From contig CAZZJC010000006.1 in the NCBI GenBank assembly GCA_964654285.1, positions 72,230 to 136,229 of the forward strand: a DNA stretch of 64,000 bases, in the 5' to 3' direction. This DNA is from BJHQ01 sp964654285. Its GTDB lineage: Bacteria; Planctomycetota; UBA11346. The notes beneath the pieces are model-generated. The model was not told the origin of the DNA and did not search any database. It worked only from the letters and a program-made list of their open reading frames with translations. The translations under genes were made by a program, and so were the position numbers. Positions 1-8,592 of the stretch are shown here, one piece after another. The stretch's first letter is position 1, and every line of letters starts with the position of its first letter.

Positions 1-1198
1 AGATCCGGCCCTGATGCGCGAGCAGGATCGCCTGCAGGCGTTCATGCAACGCATGGATGCGGTCGGCAGCGAACGGGATGTCGAGCGCCAGGGTGAATCC
101 CGGGGCGAGGTAGGACAGCCAGCCTGGTCCGGCCGCGCCGCTGCGCTTGAGCACGGCCAGGAAACTCGCCAGGCGCGCATCGCTGATCGCCTCCAGCACC
201 TGGCGCAATCCCGCCGCCGCGGTCGTATCCGGGAACCATGCCTGGAACTGGATGAAACCGCGCGTGCCATAGATCCGGTTCCACTGATGGACGGCATCGA
301 GCGGATAGAAGAACGTGTCGTAATCGACAATCTTGGTGCCGTCGCCGTGTTTCCAGTAAAAAGCTTGGTTGAACGCACTTACCGACCACGACCCCAGGGC
401 CCAGGACGGAAAATCGAAGGGCACCGTCTTGCGCCCCTTGCGAGGGACGCTCATCGGCCGGTCGCGGTAGGCACGCGGCAGTTCCTCCGGTTCGGCGTCG
501 TTCCCGAGCATCAGCACCGACCGGCCGAGGGCCGCACCGCGGGCCAGGCAGTCGATCCACGCCACGCTGTAGCGATGTCCCTGATCTTCCTCAGCCAGAC
601 GGGCCAGGGCACGGTCGAGCCCCCCCGCACGTTCATAGCGGACCCGGTACCACGCCGAGGGCACCCGTCGCAACCGCAGGGTCACCGCCAGGATGAACCC
701 CGTCAGGCCCATGCCGCCGACACTGGCCCAGAACAGGTGCGGATCATTGGCCGGGGTGACGGACCGGATCTCGCCGCTCGGCAATGCCAGCACCAGTTCC
801 GTCACATGGGCAGAGAAAGAACCGTCCACATGATGGTTCTTGCCATGCACATCCGCCGCCACCGCCCCACCCAGGGTGACGAACTTGGTTCCGGGCGTGG
901 TCGGCAGGAAGAATCCCCGGGGTTGGAAATGCTCGATGATCGTCGCCAGACTCACCCCGGCCTCGGCGGTGAGCAGTCCGCTAGCGGGATCGAAGGCCAG
1001 GAAGCGATCGAGACCGGTGTTGCCCAGCACCACGCCACCATCGACGGCGGGCACCGCCGCATCGCCATACGAACGCCCCAAGCCGCGCGCAATCCAGGGT
1101 TGCGCCAGAAGCCTGGGCAGTTCTGCCCAGGTGGTGGGCAGGATGACCTGGCCGGGAACTACCGGCACCCGACCCCAACCGGACAGCAACGTGGTCAT
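1..1198 (-). CDS. DprE1-like FAD-dependent oxidase (decaprenylphosphoryl-ribose oxidase family), 3' end outside window
   Basis: Reading back from the ATG at 1198 gives an uninterrupted frame of 399 codons that leaves the window. Early in the protein lies GLGRSYGDAA, the FAD-binding PP-loop signature of the DprE1/aldonolactone-oxidase flavoproteins, followed by a VDGGVVLGN stretch and a later GGAVAADVHGKNH motif typical of the FAD_binding_4 fold. DprE1 oxidises the 2'-OH of decaprenylphosphoryl-ribose on the way to the arabinofuranose donor. The start overlaps the stop of the upstream HAD-UbiA gene by four bases (ATGA), so the two are probably translationally coupled. A DprE2-type reductase would be expected next but lies outside. 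Assignment to the family is firm; the exact pentose substrate is inferred from the neighbour. Confidence 0.85.
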   Translation of the reverse strand, partial: MTTLLSGWGRVPVVPGQVILPTTWAELPRLLAQPWIARGLGRSYGDAAVPAVDGGVVLGNTGLDRFLAFDPASGLLTAEAGVSLATIIEHFQPRGFFLPTTPGTKFVTLGGAVAADVHGKNHHVDGSFSAHVTELVLALPSGEIRSVTPANDPHLFWASVGGMGLTGFILAVTLRLRRVPSAWYRVRYERAGGLDRALARLAEEDQGHRYSVAWIDCLARGAALGRSVLMLGNDAEPEELPRAYRDRPMSVPRKGRKTVPFDFPSWALGSWSVSAFNQAFYWKHGDGTKIVDYDTFFYPLDAVHQWNRIYGTRGFIQFQAWFPDTTAAAGLRQVLEAISDARLASFLAVLKRSGAAGPGWLSYLAPGFTLALDIPFAADRIHALHERLQAILLAHQGRI

Positions 1199-2622
1199 GG
1201 TGATCCTTTCGGCCCGGCCCCCAGGATGAGTCCGATCGCAAGGATCACCATCACCCAGGAACCTCGATCCTTGATCGCGAACACGATGGGGTCGTCGTGC
1301 AGTTCGCCGCGTCCGGCCTTCAACCAGACCCGGCACGACCACCACAGGATGAGCGGCACCAGTCCCCACAGCATCTCGGGTCGCTGATAGAGACCCGGTG
1401 CCGCCGGCCCGGCCACATATAGTCCTACCACCAGGGCGGTGGCGAAGGCCGCCGCGATGCCGCCCGTGGTCACAAAGGGCAGATCCTCGGCCCGCCAGCC
1501 CCGGCCCTTGGCCCCGGCACCACCGGTGGACACCACGCCATGCAATTCCGCCGCCCGCTTGCCCAGGGCCAGGGACAGGAACAGGAAGACCAGCACCGCC
1601 ATCAACCAGGGCGACAACGGGATCCCCAACGCGACCGCCCCCGCCACCGACCGCAACACATAGAGTCCGGCAAGGATGAACACATCCAGCAGCACCTTGC
1701 GTTTGAGGGCGAACGAATATGCGAACGTGACCGTGTAATAGATCCCCAGCATCATCGCCCCCAGCGGCGAGGCGCACCAGGCCAGGATCCCGGCGGCGAT
1801 CAGCAACGCTGGGGCCAGGACGAGACCATACAGCACCGGCAAGGTGCCGGCGGCGAACGGTCGCCGCCGTTTGCGCGCATGCGCGCGATCGTTTTCCAGA
1901 TCCAGGAGGTCGTTGAGGAGGTACACCGACGAGGCGCACAGACAGAAGGCGAGGAACAACCACCCGGCCGCCAACCAAGTTCCCGTGGCGGTGACATGCG
2001 CCGCCAACAGGGGCAGGAAGACCAGCAGGTTCTTCACCCACTGGTGCGGCCGCAGGGCCTTGATCAGGGCCTTGCCACGTGAGGTCGCGTCGGGATGCCG
2101 CCCGAGCACCGGTGCACCGACGCGGGCTTCCGACCAGCCAGCGGCCGGTCCGGCGAGCACGGCACCTGCACTCGCGCGCCAGATCGGAAGGTCAGCCGCG
2201 CAATCCCCAGCGTAGCAGAACGGACCCTGGGCATCGGCCTGGATCGCCTCCAATTTCGCGGCACCCTTGCGATTCACCGTGCCGGTGGCGATCACGCCAT
2301 CGAAGCACCCCAGGTGGTCCGCCACTGCCTGGGCGATGCGTTCGTGCGCGGCGGTGGCCAATACCACCCGCCGCCCCACTGCCCGCTCGGCGCGAATCCA
2401 TTCGACCAGTTCGCTTCGGTACGGCAGCAAGGCTGCATCTGGCATCACCCGTTCAGCCAACCAGGATTTGGCTGACAGCGCTCCCCGCAGAAGCACGAAC
2501 GGGATCCGCCACGCCATCCAGGGTTGGCGGCGCACCGCCAAAGCGACCGAATCCCATAGGGAATCGCCGGGGTAGAGGGTGCCGTCGAGGTCGATATAGA
2601 GCGGGGGCACGGGCGATTGCAT
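1195..2622 (-). CDS. HAD phosphatase-UbiA prenyltransferase fusion (probable decaprenyl-phosphate phosphoribosyltransferase)
   Basis: This 475-residue protein has two domains. Residues 1-180 are HAD-like, with DLDGT (D11, D13) as motif I and GDCAAD (D140, D144) as motif IV. Residues 185-475 are a polytopic UbiA prenyltransferase with the NDLLDLENDR metal-binding motif near 237-246 and a second Asp-led helix (DVFILAGLY). In the mycobacterial pathway a UbiA enzyme transfers phosphoribose to decaprenyl phosphate, a phosphatase removes the 5-phosphate, and DprE1/E2 epimerise. The fusion next to a DprE1 homologue suggests it carries out the first two steps; that is inference. A longer frame to 2787 exists, but the HAD motif begins at 2622 and a good promoter lies just upstream, so 2622 is preferred. 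Confidence 0.85.
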   Translation of the reverse strand: MQSPVPPLYIDLDGTLYPGDSLWDSVALAVRRQPWMAWRIPFVLLRGALSAKSWLAERVMPDAALLPYRSELVEWIRAERAVGRRVVLATAAHERIAQAVADHLGCFDGVIATGTVNRKGAAKLEAIQADAQGPFCYAGDCAADLPIWRASAGAVLAGPAAGWSEARVGAPVLGRHPDATSRGKALIKALRPHQWVKNLLVFLPLLAAHVTATGTWLAAGWLFLAFCLCASSVYLLNDLLDLENDRAHARKRRRPFAAGTLPVLYGLVLAPALLIAAGILAWCASPLGAMMLGIYYTVTFAYSFALKRKVLLDVFILAGLYVLRSVAGAVALGIPLSPWLMAVLVFLFLSLALGKRAAELHGVVSTGGAGAKGRGWRAEDLPFVTTGGIAAAFATALVVGLYVAGPAAPGLYQRPEMLWGLVPLILWWSCRVWLKAGRGELHDDPIVFAIKDRGSWVMVILAIGLILGAGPKGSP

Positions 2623-2640
2623 TAGGGTTTGCAGGGAGTG

Positions 2641-2669
2641 AGTATAATGGCGCTTGCGACAAACGGCAA
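2641..2669 (-). promoter_or_regulatory. Sigma70-type promoter of the HAD-UbiA/dprE1 operon
   Basis: On the minus strand TTGCCG (2664-2669) and TATACT (2641-2646) are separated by exactly 17 bases. The predicted transcript would start near 2634, only about a dozen bases before the ATG at 2622. This supports the shorter start and leaves little room for a ribosome binding site; no clear Shine-Dalgarno is visible. Confidence 0.6.
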
Positions 2670-2926
2670 CCACCAAGGCAAACGTGGATGTTGGAATCAC
2701 GTTCAGACTCGGATCAGTTCGATTCATTTTAATTACATGACCCCCCCCCTCGATTGTCAAGCATCCCAACCACGTTAGGTTCCTCAACCATGATCCGATC
2801 CATTAAAATCACCTGGTCTTGCCCCACCCACAGTTGCCCTGAATACGAACAACCATTTGGTCATAGCGTCACTTCTTTTAAAGTCGTAGCCCGAAATAAT
2901 GGGTTCAGACTCGGAACGATTGTCAA

Positions 2927-4117
2927 ATGACTGGACCAAAGTTGGAGGTTGCCACACTCGATCTGACTATCGCCAGATTCCACTCCCTCGATATTTTGAG
3001 AGGACTCGCTGCGCTTTGCGTTGTATTTTGGCACTGGCAGCATTTCTTCTATGAAGGTTCCGCACTCGGCCCATTTATACCGACTGATCAGCCGGGATTC
3101 AGATACCTCTCACTTCTGTATGCTCGTGGGTGGTTAGCTGTTGATCTATTTTTCTGCTTGTCGGGTTTTATATTCTATTGGTTGTATTCTCAGCGAATCG
3201 TGGACAGGACGATAACTCCCAGCCGATTCGCTTTATTGCGCCTCTCTCGTTTGTATCCGTTACATGTCGTCACTTTAGTTCTTGTCTTGATTGGTCAGTG
3301 GTGGCTGACTTCTGCAGGATCAAGGCCATTCGTCTACGCCCACAATGACGGATACCACTTTTTGCTGAATCTGGCATTCGCCTCAAACTGGGGATTCGAG
3401 CGCGGATTTTCCTTCAATGCTCCGATCTGGTCTGTGTCGGTCGAAGTATTGCTGTATGCCATCTTCTTCTGCGTTTGCCGGTGGCTGCCGATTCGAGGGT
3501 TGGCCCTCGTGATCCTAGCGTTGATTGGACTCCTGGTTGTGCAACGGTTCAATCTCTTCCTCGGGAGAGGTGTTGGGTCGTTCTTTCTTGGTGGTTGCGC
3601 ATTTCTTGTTTATATTAGAGTGCGAAGGTCGTCCTGTGTGGCAATTTTGACCTGGACTGTAATTGGAACCACGATGCTTTTTTGGACGATTGCTATCGTC
3701 ATTGCAGTAAATCCTCAACTGAGCGCTGCCATCTCCTTGCGCGATACAACCTTATTGGCTAAATTCGATGACGCGTTGCAAGCAATGCTGGCAACTTGGC
3801 CTGTCGTTGTGCTGTTTCCTCTGACCATCCTCGCGCTGACCCTGTTCGAGACGCTACGTGGTTCGTTTGCCCGGCGATTTTCATGGATCGGGAACATTTC
3901 CTATTCATCGTATTTACTTCACTTTCCACTGCAATTTATCTTTCATGCAGTCGCTCTCCGTTGGACAACCGGCAACATGATCTTTTATGAGCCGTGGGTG
4001 ATGGTATTATTCTTCACAATACTTATTGGACTGAGTATGCTGAGTTTTCATTTTTTCGAGATGCCGGTCCAGAATTATTTGCGGCGTTTCGAAATGAATT
4101 CCGTGGCCAAATGGTAA
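2927..4117 (+). CDS. Acyltransferase 3 family (OafA-like) membrane protein
   Basis: This 396-residue integral membrane protein begins with the family signature SLDILRGLAALCVVFWH, carrying the R and the catalytic-type His of the first transmembrane helix, followed by about ten hydrophobic segments. Acyltransferase 3 proteins move O-acetyl or related groups onto sugars of O-antigen or capsule at the inner membrane. The gene is clearly AT-richer than its surroundings, with many TTT, ATT and TTG codons, which suggests recent acquisition. It is divergent from the HAD-UbiA gene and convergent with the methyltransferase at 4247. A polysaccharide-decorating role fits the context, but the acyl group and acceptor are unknown. 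No convincing ribosome binding site precedes the ATG. Confidence 0.85.
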   Translation: MTGPKLEVATLDLTIARFHSLDILRGLAALCVVFWHWQHFFYEGSALGPFIPTDQPGFRYLSLLYARGWLAVDLFFCLSGFIFYWLYSQRIVDRTITPSRFALLRLSRLYPLHVVTLVLVLIGQWWLTSAGSRPFVYAHNDGYHFLLNLAFASNWGFERGFSFNAPIWSVSVEVLLYAIFFCVCRWLPIRGLALVILALIGLLVVQRFNLFLGRGVGSFFLGGCAFLVYIRVRRSSCVAILTWTVIGTTMLFWTIAIVIAVNPQLSAAISLRDTTLLAKFDDALQAMLATWPVVVLFPLTILALTLFETLRGSFARRFSWIGNISYSSYLLHFPLQFIFHAVALRWTTGNMIFYEPWVMVLFFTILIGLSMLSFHFFEMPVQNYLRRFEMNSVAKW

Positions 4118-4246
4118 TCCAACAACGCTTTTACCTAGTGCCACCTGCCTAGATGAACCTATCCGACCAATTAGATCGCAGTCTAAACGAATGCGAGGGA
4201 TTTTCAACTCGTGTCTTTCCTCTGGTGACGTTTCGCTTACGCGATT

Positions 4247-5113
4247 TCAGATGAGCTGCTCAGGTGGATACGACCTGTAGAGCCATGACGGTTTGCGACC
4301 ATCACAAGCATGGGTAGCCCTGGCGCGGCAAAATAGGTACTGGCCAAGGTCTTCTCCTCGATGCGCGACCAACGGAGCGATGGTTTTCAGGTCGTAGAAT
4401 TCGCCGGCGTGATTGTCATGTACATCCGAAGAAATCAACAAATCAACCGTAAATCCGGCGTGAGTCAGCAATCGGTGGAGGTCGTGCTTGTTGTATTCAC
4501 GGTTGTGCCGCCCATGCGGACCGTAATGCGAATAGGGATCGTATATATTCACGCCAGCAAGCATGCGGGCGACGTTCTCAAGTCGGCACACGTTGGGAGT
4601 GCTGAGGATAAGGGTACCCCCGGGCACCAGACTGCGGTGCAGACGAAGCAGGAACTGTAGTGGGTCGCGTATGAGATGCTCAATCACCTCGCAGCACAGG
4701 ACGACCTCGAAGTTGGTTGCCCAGGGTGATTCAGCGACCTCCATGTCAAGGTTGGGATACGACATGTCGTAGCGTTCGCCCGTCATGGCATTAACCATCG
4801 TTTGCAAACCATTGGCAGGCAATCCCTCGAAATAATTAAGACATTGTACCTGCCAGGATGTAAATCGTCGCAGGAGCAGGGTCGTAAAATATGGGTTTGA
4901 ACCGACCTCAAGCAGACGGCCGCTGCCGGGCGGAACAAGTGACAATGTCAAGAGGAATCGACGAAAATCCGTATCTAGGTACGAACGCAACGCTGATGGA
5001 TCAGCATTGTCGAGCGAAAACCCGGCGAGCCAATCCCTGAGCGCTACTTCGTCCCATCCCGGTGGGCAGGTGAAGGGCAGCGGTGTAAGGAGCGGAAATA
5101 ATTTGATCGTCAT
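4247..5113 (-). CDS. Class I SAM-dependent methyltransferase, last gene of the polysaccharide operon
   Basis: This protein of 288 residues has a Rossmann-fold methyltransferase core: LLEVGSNPYFT is motif I, CEVIEHL is the post-motif characteristic of Methyltransf_11/23 enzymes, and GGTLILSTPN is motif III. Its ATG overlaps the stop of the three-GT gene by four bases. It is cytoplasmic, with no membrane segment. It probably methylates a sugar or lipid-linked intermediate of the polysaccharide made by the operon, but the sequence gives no direct clue to the acceptor. It differs from the methyltransferase domain of the 8589-10403 protein, so the operon encodes two separate methylation activities. 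Confidence 0.8.
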   Translation of the reverse strand: MTIKLFPLLTPLPFTCPPGWDEVALRDWLAGFSLDNADPSALRSYLDTDFRRFLLTLSLVPPGSGRLLEVGSNPYFTTLLLRRFTSWQVQCLNYFEGLPANGLQTMVNAMTGERYDMSYPNLDMEVAESPWATNFEVVLCCEVIEHLIRDPLQFLLRLHRSLVPGGTLILSTPNVCRLENVARMLAGVNIYDPYSHYGPHGRHNREYNKHDLHRLLTHAGFTVDLLISSDVHDNHAGEFYDLKTIAPLVAHRGEDLGQYLFCRARATHACDGRKPSWLYRSYPPEQLI

Positions 5114-8100
5114 GGGTGGTCCTGGGTTGCTTCATATAGCCCGCCTGAAACAAGCAAAGCCGTGATCTGTTCCGGCGCATGGCGCTGACGCACCCATGCG
5201 GCAGCTTGGCCCACCGTTCCCAGGTCAAGAGTGGCCCTGACGGCTGGGGCGAATTCGTGGGAATCTGCCCAGTCGCGTCCGCCACCGCTGCGTTGGGTGA
5301 GGTCGACAGTGACACCACAGCGACGGTTGACTAGAGTCGGGCGGCCAAGCGACCACGCCTCGAGGATGACCAGAGACAGGCTTTCATTGGGAGAAGGATT
5401 GATGAGCAGACCACAACCGGCTATGGCGTCCCACCGACTCGTCTCGTCTACGAAGCCCAATGCCTTCACGTCAGGATGATCGGGAACCTGCATCGCAGCC
5501 CTGCCGATCAAGACCAGGGGAGGAAGACCGGCACCGGCCGCCTGGGCAGCCAAGTAATGGTCGAATAGAAGGTCGCACCCTTTGCCTGGGTCGATACGGC
5601 CCAGGTAGAGTATGTAACCGCGTTGCAGTCCATGACGGACCAAAAAGCGATCACTGTCCACGTTGGTAGGCGGTTGGATGGCAGCTGAGACCACAGGCCC
5701 ATCCACGCTGAGGTCATGGAAACGCATCCGCACGTGCCTGCGTTCCCATTCACTGAGGTACCAGAACGCCTTGGGCAGGCGGAAAAGACGGTCCCAAAAG
5801 CCAAAACGCATGCACCATTCGTCATGAGCGCAGGGTGCCAGGATGGCACGATCAGCAACGAGTGGCAGACCAAACCATGTGGTCGCATAGAGGTAGCCCA
5901 CAAATATCACGGCATCGTATTGGTTTCCGTTGCGACGCAGGTGGTCGTTGAGGGAACTGCTCACCGGCCCTTGCAAACGCATCCATCGGTCGGCGTCGTC
6001 TGGTCCGGCATTCTCAAGTCCAGTTTGTACAAGTTCAGCACTGCACGCATCGAAGGCAGTGACGTTGCGGGGAATATCGACCTTGAAACGTCGCACCCGG
6101 ACGCCCTCAACCTCGTCATCGCCAACTTGATAAAAATTCTCCCAGGTCATGTAATCACGGGCGCAAGTTGTTAGTACCTCGACTTGGTTTCGTCCCAGAC
6201 AACTACCCACCAGTCTGGCCCAAGCCAGGGCGAGGGCCTCGGCGCCGCCAGCAACCTCGCGCCCACAACGGGTGACCACCACAGCAACTTTAGGCGGAAA
6301 AGCCGCCTGCAGGGCCGACAACCAGATCGGACGAACAACAGCTGGAAGAAAGTCACGCAGTCGCTTTCGTTGGCCGATCAGGATCCGGCGGCGGTCTGCG
6401 GGTTCCATTGCGGCGGCGATGGCCGTCGCAATGGCGGTATCGTCTGCGTCTGGCGGCAAGCACACGCCAGCCCCACCCAAAGTCTCGCCCACTGCGGCAT
6501 GGTTGAGGGCAACTACCGGCACTTCAAAGGCCATGGCTTCGACGAGCGGGACACCAAAGCCCTCGTGTTCTGACACTGATACGTAGACATCGGCGGCACG
6601 ATACGCGGCAGCCAATTGAGCCTGGGTGGCCTTGGTAATTATGCGCACCTGTCCTGTCAGATCCTCGGCCGTGAGGTCGGCGAGAACAAAGCGAGACCAG
6701 TCATCACCAGCGTCAAAATGGCCAACTAAAATGAGACTGGCCGGTATTTTATTCGCGCGTAACCGGCGAAGGATGGCCAACAATCGATCCTGGCGTTTGT
6801 TGGGCGCTAAGCGCCCAACAAAAAGAAGGCGCGGCGACGGCAGTAAGAGCAATTCGGATTCAAGAGCGTTCTCGGGCGGTTGACACCAGGTCTCGGGCTG
6901 AAAAGGGAGTGTCAGGATGTCACCGGCTGGCGGCAGATGGACGGCACGTGCAAACTCGTCCCGATTGAACACGGAATCGTGAAATCGTATCGGGAATGCC
7001 GCTGCCAATGCCGGCAAGGCTTCAATGCCGGCCTGCAGATTACTGGCTGTCTGAGGGTCATGCGCGAAGAACCGTGGCGGTGTGATATTGTGGTCAAGCA
7101 AAGCCTTGGGTCCGCGATATGAGACCGCCCAATCGGTCGCTGGCGAACCTATGCTGTGATGGTAAATTATCGGTTCATCGGTAAGCGAAACCGACGGTAG
7201 CGGTAAAACTCGATCAGCTAGTGCAGGGTCGAGGTAGCGGGCGATCAGTTTGCTGTCCATTCCCCAACTGCGAAACCAACTTTGTACTGCGATGGCCTCG
7301 GAACTAATGGCATCACCAGGGCGGCAGGCGGTCAGCACTTGGTGCAAGTGACGCCTGATCAACGGGAATCCTGGCGGTCGGCTAAGGGAGTCGACCAGAG
7401 TAATAATGCGGTCAATGACCTTGTCCCAACTCGACAACTCGCGTCCAGTAGCTTGACCGACCTTGCCCCATGCCGCCAGTTTCTCTGCGTCTGCGTCGGC
7501 TAGTTCGCCAATGATTCGTTGCCAGTCATTATCCGAATTAGCCATGGGAGCGCCGGCTATCGCCGCCGCCTCGGCGGTGGCGTTACACCGCGCATCGACT
7601 GCAACCGGCCGGCCTAGATGCCAGGCCTCCATGAGGACCCGTGAGTAGGCTTCGTGGCGGCTTGGAACTGCAAGGGCTAGGCAATTAGCCAGTAGCCAGT
7701 TGCGGGTGCCATTGTCGACTAAACCAAGATCATGGACGCAATTTGGCAGATCGGCATAGCTGCGCCCATCGCTACCCGGTCCAGCAAAGACAAGGTCGAG
7801 CCCGCAACCACCTGCCGCCCGCCAGCGGAGGAAGGCGTCAGTTAGAACATTGCAGCCCTTGGAGGGATCGCGACGTCCGAGACAAAGCAAAAATCGTCCA
7901 AGGCCAGAAGTCGCCGCAGGGGGCGAGGCTGGAATTGCCAACGTCTCGGGTTCGATACCAGTGCCAACCATGTGCAGACGACCATGCAAACCGGCCCCGA
8001 GAAGCCGGATAGCCAGCGAGGCCTCGCCAGTGCTGATCGCGGCTATAGCAGGTACCGACATCGCAAGACGCGAAACGGCGGCCATGCGCGCATAGCCTTC

Positions 8101-8592
8101 ATCATGAAGGCAAGGCATCAGTATGCCACGCGATCCGGCTAGACGTACCGCATCGAGAACTAAACCAAAACCATAGGGCAGACCTATAACTGCAGCGTAG
8201 TCTGTCACATGCCTGGCGATGCGCCGTAAAAGGCTTGGGCTATTGATCCCGTGTGCCAAGAAGGCGTCCTCGACCCCTGGAGGGATCGCTCCGACAGGTG
8301 CGTGATCCCACTCGCCGCGAATGAACCGGATGTTGGCATTATCAAAAGCCGTGCTGTCGCGCTGACTGACCAGAAAGCGGCGCACCAGCACCGGGCCATC
8401 CAGACTGAGACCGGGATGCAGGACGTTGTTCGACCAGGGATCTTGGAAACGTGGAACGCAGGTGGTCAGAATCTCCACCCGGCGTCCACGTTGACTCAAG
8501 CGATGGGCCAGGGCACGGGCCAGACTCTCGGCCCCTCCCTGGCAATTGGGGCCATACCATGGCACGACGATAGCAATGGGTTGCCCGTTCAT
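5110..8592 (-). CDS. Trimodular glycosyltransferase with three tandem GT4 domains
   Basis: This 1160-residue protein consists of three GT-B glycosyltransferases in one chain. Domain 1 (about 1-400) opens with IVVPWYGPNCQGGAES and has an E-x7-E motif in HEAYSRVLMEAW. Domain 2 (about 430-760) starts near YHHSIGSPATDW and has EHEGFGVPLVEA. Domain 3 (about 765-1150) opens with VAVVVTRCGREVAGGAEA and has NESLSLVILEAW. All three keep the acidic pair that binds the nucleotide sugar. Such fusions make repeat units or whole polymers, as WbdA does in E. coli O9a. The start overlaps the upstream stop by four bases. The order of domains is matched by the separate 14351 and 16663 genes, so the two sets are paralogous. 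Linkages and donors cannot be read from sequence. Confidence 0.88.
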   Translation of the reverse strand: MNGQPIAIVVPWYGPNCQGGAESLARALAHRLSQRGRRVEILTTCVPRFQDPWSNNVLHPGLSLDGPVLVRRFLVSQRDSTAFDNANIRFIRGEWDHAPVGAIPPGVEDAFLAHGINSPSLLRRIARHVTDYAAVIGLPYGFGLVLDAVRLAGSRGILMPCLHDEGYARMAAVSRLAMSVPAIAAISTGEASLAIRLLGAGLHGRLHMVGTGIEPETLAIPASPPAATSGLGRFLLCLGRRDPSKGCNVLTDAFLRWRAAGGCGLDLVFAGPGSDGRSYADLPNCVHDLGLVDNGTRNWLLANCLALAVPSRHEAYSRVLMEAWHLGRPVAVDARCNATAEAAAIAGAPMANSDNDWQRIIGELADADAEKLAAWGKVGQATGRELSSWDKVIDRIITLVDSLSRPPGFPLIRRHLHQVLTACRPGDAISSEAIAVQSWFRSWGMDSKLIARYLDPALADRVLPLPSVSLTDEPIIYHHSIGSPATDWAVSYRGPKALLDHNITPPRFFAHDPQTASNLQAGIEALPALAAAFPIRFHDSVFNRDEFARAVHLPPAGDILTLPFQPETWCQPPENALESELLLLPSPRLLFVGRLAPNKRQDRLLAILRRLRANKIPASLILVGHFDAGDDWSRFVLADLTAEDLTGQVRIITKATQAQLAAAYRAADVYVSVSEHEGFGVPLVEAMAFEVPVVALNHAAVGETLGGAGVCLPPDADDTAIATAIAAAMEPADRRRILIGQRKRLRDFLPAVVRPIWLSALQAAFPPKVAVVVTRCGREVAGGAEALALAWARLVGSCLGRNQVEVLTTCARDYMTWENFYQVGDDEVEGVRVRRFKVDIPRNVTAFDACSAELVQTGLENAGPDDADRWMRLQGPVSSSLNDHLRRNGNQYDAVIFVGYLYATTWFGLPLVADRAILAPCAHDEWCMRFGFWDRLFRLPKAFWYLSEWERRHVRMRFHDLSVDGPVVSAAIQPPTNVDSDRFLVRHGLQRGYILYLGRIDPGKGCDLLFDHYLAAQAAGAGLPPLVLIGRAAMQVPDHPDVKALGFVDETSRWDAIAGCGLLINPSPNESLSLVILEAWSLGRPTLVNRRCGVTVDLTQRSGGGRDWADSHEFAPAVRATLDLGTVGQAAAWVRQRHAPEQITALLVSGGLYEATQDHP

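Noticed and set aside
7940..7960. A GGTTCGATACC-like string considered as part of a tRNA T-arm
   Set aside because: It lies inside the three-GT gene and no cloverleaf surrounds it; no tRNA was found elsewhere by eye.
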